Origin: JANXLO01 sp043762265
GTDB taxonomy: Bacteria > Armatimonadota > Chthonomonadetes > Chthonomonadales > Chthonomonadaceae
Assembly (NCBI GenBank): GCA_043762265.1
Contig: JAYUMV010000172.1
Span: forward strand, 1-23,368
DNA length: 23,368 bases
Direction: 5' to 3'
The stretch's first letter is position 1. Each line of letters opens with the position of its first letter. The notes under the pieces were generated by a model. The model was not told where the DNA came from and did no database searches. It saw only the letters and a list, made by a program, of their open reading frames with translations. This document shows positions 7,528 through 14,644 of the stretch, one piece after another. A program made the translations under genes and the position numbers.

Positions 7528-8043
7528 GTGTTCGGTAAACCGGCGCAGAACAACGGGGCCACTCCGGCGCGCAAAGCCGCGGCGGATGTGGCCCAGATCG
7601 AGGGCGGAGGACTGGTGCAGGTGATCGTAACCAACCTCCTCCCCCTCACCTTCTCTCTGTTTTTGAACGATACGGAGGTGCCGCAGATCGACGTCGATAG
7701 TCTGTCGATCTCGGTCGAAGTTCCCGCCGATGGAGGCTCTACGCCGACCGTGCGGGCAACCCTCTTTCGATATGTCACGACCGTATCAGGCGCCAAAACT
7801 CAGCAGCATTCGGAACTCTTCCCCTGCACCATCGAAGTGGTTGCCCAGGGGCGGCGTTTGGCGATCACCTGCATGAACCCGAACTCGGTGGAAGGCCTCT
7901 GGGTCAGTCTGGGTCTGCGCCGAGACGGGACCGGCAGCGATTTGAGCGGGCTTCAGTCCGTCCGCTTCCTGCTCAGCCAGGAGATATTGGACGCAAAGAT
8001 CACCTGGGAAGATGGAGTATCGGAGAATTTGCTACCCCAATAA
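7528..8043 (+). CDS. Uncharacterised 171-residue beta-rich soluble protein
   Basis: I do not recognise this family. It starts at GTG with AAAGGG 7 nt upstream. There is no signal peptide or TM helix. The middle is a series of alternating hydrophobic/polar strands (VQVIVTNLLPLTFSLFLND, RRLAITCMN, QSVRFLLSQEI), suggesting a beta-sandwich. It follows the Gly/Ser-rich exported protein by 42 nt and is probably cotranscribed; a short GCGGG/CCCGC hairpin (7495-7510) lies just before its SD. The M48 gene downstream has its own promoter overlapping the end of this gene, so this may be the last member of the cluster. Confidence 0.65.
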   Translation: MFGKPAQNNGATPARKAAADVAQIEGGGLVQVIVTNLLPLTFSLFLNDTEVPQIDVDSLSISVEVPADGGSTPTVRATLFRYVTTVSGAKTQQHSELFPCTIEVVAQGRRLAITCMNPNSVEGLWVSLGLRRDGTGSDLSGLQSVRFLLSQEILDAKITWEDGVSENLLPQ

Positions 8044-8056
8044 AACGTGATATAAT
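8029..8056 (+). promoter_or_regulatory. Sigma70-type promoter for the exported M48 peptidase
   Basis: TTGCTA (8029-8034), a 16-nt spacer and a perfect TATAAT (8051-8056) lie across the 3' end of the preceding gene. Transcription would start near 8063, leaving a long leader of about 130 nt before ATG 8194. That leader contains an 11-nt palindrome TTGTGTCACAA (8108-8118). Confidence 0.5.
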
Positions 8057-8193
8057 GACCTATCGGGTCGCATACGGCGAAATGTGTGCTGCCTGGCCTC
8101 GTCCATCTTGTGTCACAACGCCTCAGGCCTCGTGTCATAAGGATTAGTACGTGACGTTTGCTTTGGATCTGTACGCAGAAAGGTAGTGGTACC

Positions 8194-9453
8194 ATGCTCT
8201 GTCCCGACTCCGTTCGCTTCCTTCGGCTTCGCCGTTTCTATAGGCTTACTCTCAGTCTGCTGTTGCTCGGCGCTGGGGGGATCACTTCCCGCGTTACGGC
8301 CCAGGGCGTTCCGCCTCCTCCGACTCCTGTCACGCCCACCGCCAAGCCGGACGATAAGAAGCCTATCGTGTTGACCGAAGACAACGAGGTCCGGATCGGA
8401 CGCGAGAATGCCGAAGAAAACGACAAGCACGTCACCCTGGTCACGGATGCCAAACTAGTAGAGCGGGTCAATCGCGTCGGTCAGGAGATCGCAGGGGTCG
8501 CCAACACGATCCCCATTCCGGCCAAATGGGGCAGTTCGCAGCTCAAGAAGTTCAACTACACTTTCAAGATCGTCGAAGACAAAGATGTGAACGCCTATTC
8601 GCTTCCGGGCGGATACATCTATGTGAACAAAGGTCTGCTCGACTACGTACATTCCGATGACGAACTCGCAGGCGTCCTGGCGCACGAAGTCACCCATGCA
8701 TTGCATCACCACATGGTAAAACTGCAGCACGAGCAGAACAAGATCGAGAGAATCCTGATCCCGCTGATGGCAGGCGTTCTGATCGCCAGCAAAGCACAGG
8801 TCAACGACATCGGCAACGCGGTAAATGGCGCTTATCTCTATATGACCGCCAAGAGCAACACTTATGGCGTGGAGGCGGAGAGGGACGCAGATCACGGCGC
8901 AATCCTTCTTCTCACCCATACGCACTTCAACCCTGCCGGTCTCTACAGTTTCATGCTGCGCCTCGCTGTCGATGAGCGCAATCGCACCTATGGAGACCTC
9001 GGTATCTTCCGCACCCACCCGCCCGGCAACGAGCGCGCCGCCTCCGCTAAAGAGCTTCTGGAAGAGCTAAAGCTGCCGATCCAACTTAGCAAAGTCGATC
9101 CGACCCTGCTCGTCTCTATTACCATGTTCAAGGGGATCGGAACCAAGCCGGATGTGGCGGAACTAAAATGGCACGGCGTGACGCTGTGCCATATCTATCC
9201 TGCCGATTCCCAGACTGCCGAGCAGCGTGCGCAAAAGGTCGCCCGTGGCTTCGACGCCCTGATCGACAGCAGTCTGCAATCCTACGAGGTCCATGCCAGC
9301 CGTGACGGTACCAAAGTGCTCGCTCGCAGCCTCGTCGTCCTGACGGAAGCTGATGCCGCTGCCCAGGATAAAACCGTTGCCGTCCTCGCCAAGGAGGTCG
9401 CTGACGCCGTGATGCAGGTCACCCAGCGCCGCCAACTCGACAACTCTCTTTAG
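8194..9453 (+). CDS. Exported M48-family zinc metallopeptidase
   Basis: The product is 419 residues. ATG 8194 has AAAGGT 9 nt upstream and gives a signal peptide (RFYRLTLSLLLLGAGG, cleavage near VTA-QGV); the longer upstream TTG frame lacks an SD. The mature protein begins with a Pro/Thr-rich linker. The peptidase domain has PGGYIYVNKGLLDY (about 138-151), HEVTH (His164, Glu165, His168) and ERDAD, with Glu229 as the likely third zinc ligand. This is the BepA/LoiP-like soluble M48 layout, in which such enzymes degrade or quality-control envelope proteins. The C-terminal about 180 residues have no motif I recognise; there is no TPR array as in BepA. It directly follows the surface-protein cluster and could process those proteins, but it has its own promoter. 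Confidence 0.85.
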   Translation: MLCPDSVRFLRLRRFYRLTLSLLLLGAGGITSRVTAQGVPPPPTPVTPTAKPDDKKPIVLTEDNEVRIGRENAEENDKHVTLVTDAKLVERVNRVGQEIAGVANTIPIPAKWGSSQLKKFNYTFKIVEDKDVNAYSLPGGYIYVNKGLLDYVHSDDELAGVLAHEVTHALHHHMVKLQHEQNKIERILIPLMAGVLIASKAQVNDIGNAVNGAYLYMTAKSNTYGVEAERDADHGAILLLTHTHFNPAGLYSFMLRLAVDERNRTYGDLGIFRTHPPGNERAASAKELLEELKLPIQLSKVDPTLLVSITMFKGIGTKPDVAELKWHGVTLCHIYPADSQTAEQRAQKVARGFDALIDSSLQSYEVHASRDGTKVLARSLVVLTEADAAAQDKTVAVLAKEVADAVMQVTQRRQLDNSL

Positions 9454-9467
9454 AACAGCCCTCTCCT

Positions 9468-9501
9468 CCCTCTCTTCTCCGGACTTAGGGCGAAGAGAGG
9501 G
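9468..9501 (+). terminator. Hairpin between M48 peptidase and NRPS genes
   Basis: A perfect 10-bp stem (9468-9477 with 9492-9501) with a 14-nt loop lies 15 nt after the M48 stop. There is no U-tract. Its right arm contains the GAGAGGG that would serve as SD for ATG 9511, so besides ending the M48 transcript it could hide a ribosome-binding site ahead of the NRPS gene. Confidence 0.4.
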
Positions 9502-9529
9502 ACAGTCACTATGACAAGCAGAAGCACTT

Positions 9530-12214
9530 ATGAACCGCGAGGAGCCTCCCAGCACCAAGTGGAACGAAGCGGAACCGGACCATCGGCATCGCTGTGTTCA
9601 CCACCGCTTCGAGGCACAGGCTGCGCGCATACCGGACGCGCTCGCACTGGTCTGCGGCGACGACAAACTCTCTTTCTCTGAGTTAAACAGGTGCGCTAAC
9701 CAACTCGCTCACTTTTTGAAATCCAGGGGCATCGGCCCAAATCGCCCGGTATCTCTGTGTATCGAGCGCTCGACCAGCATGATCGTCGGAATGCTGGCAG
9801 TGCTGAAAGCTGGCGGATGCTACGTTCCGCTGGAGGCGGACCTGCCCGCCGCACGTCTGCACACGTTTCTCGACCAGACACAAGCCACGATCCTTCTGAC
9901 CCAGAGCCCCCTCAAAAATCGATTTGGTGACTGGACCGGCGAAGTAATATGTCTCGATACAGACTATGCGGGCTGGAAATCCCTGCCGATCACCAATCCC
10001 GAGCATGCTAATACCCTGGATGACCTCGTCTACGTGATCTTTACGTCCGGTTCGACTGGCGTTCCCAAGGGTGTCGGCAATCTTCAACGAGGACTCGCCA
10101 ACTACACCGCTGCGATCGCCTCCATTATCGGTCTGGACGACAACTCCTCTCCGACTCCCTGGCACTTTGGCACGGTCTCGCCATTGAGCGCCGATCTCGG
10201 CAACACCGCCGTTTTCCCCTCCCTCGCCTATGGCGGTTGCCTGCATGTGATCACATACGAGACGGCCACGGATGCGGCACGCTTTGAAGCCTACATCCAC
10301 GCCCATCCGTTGGATATGCTGAAGATCACTCCCTCACATCTGCGCGCCCTGCTCTCTGCCTCCGAAGGAGAGATCCTTCCACGCCGCTATCTGTTTCTGG
10401 GGGGCGAGGCGCTCACCTGGGATCTGCTGGACCGAATACGCCAGCGCGGCCCGTGCCGAGTCATCAACCACTATGGTCCCACGGAAACGACTATTGGCTC
10501 GCTGACCTACGACACCTCGGAGGGCGGTGTCGGGCCGACGGAGAGCGCAACCGTGCCCATCGGGCGTCCGATCGCAAATACCTACCTCCACATACTGACG
10601 GAAGCGGGACAGCCGGTGGCCATCGGGGGCACGGGAGAACTCTTTATCGGAGGCGCTGGCGTTGCTTCCGGCTATCTGGGTCGGCCGGACTTGACGGCAG
10701 AGAGGTTCGTACCCGATCCCTTCGGGAGTAATCCGGAGGCGCGTCTCTACCGCACAGGCGATCTGGTGCGTCCCCTCCCGAGCGGCGATATCGAGTTTTT
10801 AGGACGTATCGATCAACAGGTGAAGATTCGAGGGTTTCGCATCGAGTTGGGCGAGATCGAGGCCGTCCTGATGCAGCATCCGCATGTGCAGGCGGCCGCC
10901 GTCGTGGCACGCGAGGAGACGTCGGGAGACAAACGGTTGGTCGCCTATGTCGTGAACCGAGAGGCCATGCCGAATGAAAACGTACTTCGAGAGCATCTGC
11001 GTGCGAAACTTCCCGACTACATGACTCCCACCGCTTTCGTTTTCCTGGAGGCGATGCCGCGCTCTGCAAACGGCAAACTCGACCATAAAGCTCTGCCCGC
11101 ACCCAACACGGATCCCCTTCCGGAACCCAAGACATTTGTCGCGCCCCGCTCCCTCGATGAAGAGAAGCTGGCAGGCATATGGCAGGAGTCACTCGGGATT
11201 TCCTACGTAAGTGTCGATGCCAGCTTCTTCGAGCTGGGAGGACACTCCCTGCTCGCCATTCGCCTCCTCAGCGAGATCCGTCGCGAATTCAAAGTCAGCC
11301 TCTCCCTGGCCGAGATGTTTCGCGCCTCCACTGTTGGACAGATGGCTCGTCTCATCCAGCGCAAACAGTCTGGGGAAGACACATGGTCGCCGCTTGTCTC
11401 CCTTCAACCGCGCGGTGCGCGTCTTCCTCTGTTCTGCGCCCCGGCAGGCGGTGGCAGCGCCTTTTACTACCGCAGGCTCGCCGAGCATATCGGCCCGGAT
11501 CAGCCTCTGTACGTCTTCGAGCCTATCGGCATGAATGGCGTCGATGCACCACATGAGACGGTCGAGGAAATGGCCACCTATTATATCCTCCACATGCGTA
11601 CCGTACAGCCGAACGGTCCTTACCGCCTCTGCGGCCTCTCGTTTGGCGGCGTCATCGCCTATGAGATGGCCCAGCAACTCCGCGCGGACGGAGAGAAGAT
11701 CGGATGCCTGATCCTTTTCGACAGCTATGCGCCTGGATACATGCCTGCCGGACAGACATCAGTCAGGAAGCCCTTGCTCTCTCTGCAAAACTCTCTTTTC
11801 AAGGTGAGATCTTATGGTGAGGATCTTTGGGTAGGGATGACACAGGGCAGTCGCACGCGCTACCTCGCCTTACGCCTCCGCAAAATCAGACAGAGATTCC
11901 AAAAAGGAACTCCCCGGACAGTGCCCTATGGGAATCCGGCTGGAATGGAGTTGCCGGAAACTTTTCAGAAAGTGCAGTGCGCCGAAGATCGGGCGCGAAC
12001 GAGCTACCAACCCAAGGAGTATCCTGCACCGGTGATCTTGCTTCGTGCGCACCTGCAAACGCCGGGGGGAGAGAGGGATTCGAGGCTGGGATGGGGCGAA
12101 TGGACGCAGAATATCGTGGCGATCCAGACACAGGGCACCCACTTCTCCCTGTTAGAGGAGCCTTGCGTCCAGGTCACGCTCAAACATGTGAAGAAGGCTC
12201 TCAGCGAAACCTAA
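9530..12214 (+). CDS. Single-module NRPS-like enzyme (A-PCP-TE), predicted aspartate-type substrate
   Basis: The product is 894 residues. The adenylation domain (about 25-535) shows the standard core motifs: LSFSELN, LKAGGCYVPLE, FTSGSTGVPKG, NHYGPTETT, GELFIGGAGVASGYL, YRTGD, GRIDQQVKIRGFRIE and NGKLDHKAL (Lys516). It activates an amino acid as the AMP ester. Aligning by hand to GrsA gives the pocket code D-L-T-K-F-G-H-I-G-K, one residue from the published Asp code DLTKVGHIGK. The carrier domain (about 550-625) has LGGHS with Ser573 for phosphopantetheine. The thioesterase (about 645-890) has GLSFG (Ser704), Asp731 and His871. There is no condensation domain, so it either releases its own aminoacyl product or works with a partner. 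The translation start is uncertain: ATG 9530 has a weak SD, while out-of-frame ATG 9511 has a strong one. A convergent Sfp-type transferase lies downstream. Confidence 0.85.
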   Translation: MNREEPPSTKWNEAEPDHRHRCVHHRFEAQAARIPDALALVCGDDKLSFSELNRCANQLAHFLKSRGIGPNRPVSLCIERSTSMIVGMLAVLKAGGCYVPLEADLPAARLHTFLDQTQATILLTQSPLKNRFGDWTGEVICLDTDYAGWKSLPITNPEHANTLDDLVYVIFTSGSTGVPKGVGNLQRGLANYTAAIASIIGLDDNSSPTPWHFGTVSPLSADLGNTAVFPSLAYGGCLHVITYETATDAARFEAYIHAHPLDMLKITPSHLRALLSASEGEILPRRYLFLGGEALTWDLLDRIRQRGPCRVINHYGPTETTIGSLTYDTSEGGVGPTESATVPIGRPIANTYLHILTEAGQPVAIGGTGELFIGGAGVASGYLGRPDLTAERFVPDPFGSNPEARLYRTGDLVRPLPSGDIEFLGRIDQQVKIRGFRIELGEIEAVLMQHPHVQAAAVVAREETSGDKRLVAYVVNREAMPNENVLREHLRAKLPDYMTPTAFVFLEAMPRSANGKLDHKALPAPNTDPLPEPKTFVAPRSLDEEKLAGIWQESLGISYVSVDASFFELGGHSLLAIRLLSEIRREFKVSLSLAEMFRASTVGQMARLIQRKQSGEDTWSPLVSLQPRGARLPLFCAPAGGGSAFYYRRLAEHIGPDQPLYVFEPIGMNGVDAPHETVEEMATYYILHMRTVQPNGPYRLCGLSFGGVIAYEMAQQLRADGEKIGCLILFDSYAPGYMPAGQTSVRKPLLSLQNSLFKVRSYGEDLWVGMTQGSRTRYLALRLRKIRQRFQKGTPRTVPYGNPAGMELPETFQKVQCAEDRARTSYQPKEYPAPVILLRAHLQTPGGERDSRLGWGEWTQNIVAIQTQGTHFSLLEEPCVQVTLKHVKKALSET

Positions 12215-12222
12215 CCTACGCC

Positions 12223-12261
12223 GGGCTAAAGCCCTCCGCTCCGCTAGAGGCACTCCGTGCC
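12223..12261. repeat. Short palindromes between convergent NRPS and transferase genes
   Basis: GGGCTAAAGCCC (12223-12234) and GGCACTCCGTGCC (12249-12261) sit in the 117-nt gap between convergent genes. They may serve as a bidirectional transcription stop or be a copy of a dispersed palindromic intergenic element; one copy alone cannot show which. Confidence 0.25.
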
Positions 12262-12331
12262 CAAGGCCCGCTGAAGCGTGCACGTTTCCTGCCAGCACAA
12301 AACGTTGAGCGCTCTGGACTTTTTGCCCGAT

Positions 12332-13087
12332 TCAGCGGGTCTTCCCTTCCTTCCAATCCCACAACTGCACCTCGATAGCGCATGCTCTTACCGCAAGCGC
12401 AGCGGCATAGTCCGGATGCACACTCAGTTCATAAAGAGACCAGTCGAACGCAGGCTCTATTTCCGAAAAGCCGCCCGATAACAGCACGCTTTCGCTGAGA
12501 TGGAACGCGATCTCGATGCTTGTCAGCGCAACCGACAGTCCGCACCCCACCGCTTTGACCACCGCTTCCTTATGAGTCCAGGCACGCAAAAAGGCAGGTT
12601 CTCGCTCTTCCGGAGGAAGCCGCTCCCATACCCGCCACTCCGATGGCGACAACACGGTTTGTGCGATCTCCTCTACGTCGTTATGCTTCTTATGTTCGAT
12701 GTCCACCCCCAGATCCGCCGAATTTCCGAAAGCCAACAAGGCATAGTCGCCTGAGTGTGAGACATTGAAGGTGATCTGCCTGCTATTTTGAGGAGGATCG
12801 AGAGAGGGCTTTCCAAAAGGAGAATAGAAGAAACGAATCGACTGCGGAGTGACCGTGAGGTAATGCCCAAGGAGAGATCGAAGGACGCCTCTCGTTGTCG
12901 TATAGGTGGAGCGGTCTTTCTCAAAATGGAAGCGATCCGCGCGAAGCCGTTCCTCTTCTGACAGGAAGCGCCTCCAGAGAAGAGGGTCGGCTCCCTCATC
13001 AGAGAGAGAGACACGCCAGACATGGACCTGCCCCTCATCGGGGCAGCGGGGGAGAGCGGGCTTCGACGCCCAGTGTTGATGGATCAT
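12332..13087 (-). CDS. Sfp/HetI-type 4'-phosphopantetheinyl transferase
   Basis: The product is 251 residues, the usual length for the Sfp class. It transfers phosphopantetheine from CoA to the serine of carrier proteins. Visible motifs are FGKPSL (91-96), FNVSHSGDYALLAF (107-120), GVDIE (127-131; Asp129 and Glu131 bind magnesium) and WTHKEAVVKAVGCGL (170-184; Glu174 and Lys178). The start is ATG 13087, 8 nt after the DUF58 stop, with only a weak AGAAG SD, so translation is probably coupled to that gene. The longer open frame upstream runs into DUF58 and is not coding. The NRPS with a PCP at 9530-12214 is the obvious client. A general role on fatty acid or polyketide carrier proteins is also possible. 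Confidence 0.9.
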   Translation of the reverse strand: MIHQHWASKPALPRCPDEGQVHVWRVSLSDEGADPLLWRRFLSEEERLRADRFHFEKDRSTYTTTRGVLRSLLGHYLTVTPQSIRFFYSPFGKPSLDPPQNSRQITFNVSHSGDYALLAFGNSADLGVDIEHKKHNDVEEIAQTVLSPSEWRVWERLPPEEREPAFLRAWTHKEAVVKAVGCGLSVALTSIEIAFHLSESVLLSGGFSEIEPAFDWSLYELSVHPDYAAALAVRACAIEVQLWDWKEGKTR

Positions 13088-13095
13088 CTTCTGTA

Positions 13096-14415
13096 CTACA
13101 GTTGCATGCGCTCTTTGACTTCGAGGTAGCGGTTGACGAGGTCGGCGGAGAGTTTTTCGGCGGGTGAGTCGACGACGAGGACACCACGTCGGGTCAGTTC
13201 GCCGGTGGCTCGGTCGCGATCTTCCAGAACGTGCGCGGCGACCGCGCGGTTGTAAACGGCATCGGCGGAGACGCTCTCCTGGGCGGCAGCACGCAAAACC
13301 TTCGTATCGAGCAGGGTGACTGCGGCGACGAGATGCCGGGGCTGCAGTGCAGCGAGTTCGGAGATGGTCACGCGGGAGGAGTCCGGATCCCAGAGGTCGG
13401 TGAAACAGACCATCAGAGAGCGCTTGCGCCAACGGGCCTGGAGATAGGAAAGAGCGCCACGATAATCCGGTTCGGCAAGAGTAGCTTTGGCATTGTAGAG
13501 CGCTTCGAGAATGGCGTAGACCTGCGCCCTCCCCTTCTTCGGAGGCAGATAGGACTGCACGGTATCCGCGAACACCAGCAGCCCGACCTTGTCATCGGCG
13601 AGGGAAGCGACATAGGCGAGCAGCAGAGCGGCGTTGATCGCATAGTCCAGTTTCTGAATGCCGTCGATCTCCGCCAACATAGTGCGGCCCACATCCAGCA
13701 CAAGCACGATGCTCTGCGACTTCTCCACCTCGTACTGCCGAGCCACCAGCTTACCGCGCCGTGCCGTGGCTTTCCAGTCGATCCGGCGCAGTTCGTCGTC
13801 GGGCATATAGTCGCGCAGACTCTCGAACTCGCGCCCAGCGCCTTGAAGTCGCGCCCGGCGAATACCCATCTGCTGCAGCCGACCTCGCCGCGCCATCAGC
13901 GTGAACTTGGCGGTCTCCAACAGGTTCGGGTAGACCTTGATCTGCTGCGGGATCGGCACCTGCATCAGACGTTGGACCATGCCCAATCGACCCCGTACCC
14001 GCAGATGCAGCCCCCCGAAATGGAAGTCACCGCGTGCGTGGGGAGTCAGATGATAGACAGCGGCATGACGGGCGTTCGGCTGGACCGTAAAGTGGAACGC
14101 CTGCGCTTCCAGGTCGTTCGGCATGGACTCCGGGGGAGTGTCGATCAACTCCATCTTGAGCGGGATCGAACTGCCGTTGCGGATCCGTACCTCGACGGCG
14201 TTCGCGACACCGAGCGACAGTTTGTCCTCGATCACGCGCTCTGCCGAGAGAACCTTTTCCAGGTCCGGCAGCAAGAACCAGTCGGCCAGCGCCAGCCCAA
14301 CCAGCAGCGCGTACCATCCTAGAGCCACCACCAGAAAATTAGGGGCGATCCCCGTCAGCAACAAGGGGGCAGCCCCGGCGGCAAACAGCCACAACCAGTT
14401 TCGCGTAAACGTCAA
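13096..14415 (-). CDS. DUF58 / von Willebrand A-like membrane protein
   Basis: The product is 439 residues. Two N-terminal TM helices (about 6-23 and 26-48) are followed by a beta-rich region (60-165). The DUF58 signature region is at 192-240 (GREFESLRDYMPDDELRRIDWKA, then RQYEVEKSQSIVLVLD). A vWA-like Rossmann domain follows, whose metal-site motif reads DVGRT (from Asp241) in place of the usual DxSxS, so metal binding is doubtful. DUF58 proteins normally pair with a MoxR AAA+ ATPase and help assemble or insert metal complexes; no MoxR gene is in this window. The start is TTG 14415 with AGAAGGA 9 nt upstream; a stop upstream in frame rules out extension. The TTG overlaps the stop of a doubtful 65-codon frame. 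It is followed closely by the transferase gene. Confidence 0.85.
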   Translation of the reverse strand: MTFTRNWLWLFAAGAAPLLLTGIAPNFLVVALGWYALLVGLALADWFLLPDLEKVLSAERVIEDKLSLGVANAVEVRIRNGSSIPLKMELIDTPPESMPNDLEAQAFHFTVQPNARHAAVYHLTPHARGDFHFGGLHLRVRGRLGMVQRLMQVPIPQQIKVYPNLLETAKFTLMARRGRLQQMGIRRARLQGAGREFESLRDYMPDDELRRIDWKATARRGKLVARQYEVEKSQSIVLVLDVGRTMLAEIDGIQKLDYAINAALLLAYVASLADDKVGLLVFADTVQSYLPPKKGRAQVYAILEALYNAKATLAEPDYRGALSYLQARWRKRSLMVCFTDLWDPDSSRVTISELAALQPRHLVAAVTLLDTKVLRAAAQESVSADAVYNRAVAAHVLEDRDRATGELTRRGVLVVDSPAEKLSADLVNRYLEVKERMQL

Positions 14416-14480
14416 CTCGTCTTTTCCTTCTCAACAGAACGCCGTCTGCTCATCCTCTGTCTCGCCCCGTAATACACGCG

Positions 14481-14500
14481 TAGTTCCGTCATAGTTCCGT
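14481..14500. promoter_or_regulatory. Direct repeat TAGTTCCGT, 11-bp spacing, upstream of DUF58
   Basis: TAGTTCCGT occurs at 14481-14489 and 14492-14500, one helical turn apart and 66-85 nt before the DUF58 start. On the minus strand a TATTAC (14474-14469) could be a -10 element whose -35 position (GAACTA, 14497-14492) falls within the repeat, as at activator-dependent promoters. This is suggestive only. Confidence 0.3.
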
Positions 14501-14594
14501 ACTCAGGCGCAAATTCCTGCTCTCCTGGCAGAGTCGTTCGAATTCTGCACTCAATGGCGTGCGAAAGAGAGGCGTTTACTTGTAGAAAGGAGAA

Positions 14595-14623
14595 TTGACC
14601 CGCCGTCATATTTCTGCTATACT
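14595..14623 (+). promoter_or_regulatory. Extended -10 sigma70-type promoter for ftsK
   Basis: TTGACC (14595-14600), a 17-nt spacer and TATACT (14618-14623), with TG one base before the -10 (extended -10). The predicted start near 14630 coincides with the SD GGAGGG (14630-14635), so the leader is only about 15 nt. Confidence 0.65.
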
Positions 14624-14644
14624 TTGTGTGGAGGGAACGCTGTT

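Noticed and set aside
14412..14609. 65-codon minus-strand frame whose TGA overlaps the DUF58 TTG start
   Set aside because: No SD before its ATG, no domain, and it runs through the ftsK promoter region. The coupling-like overlap is noted but not enough to call a gene.
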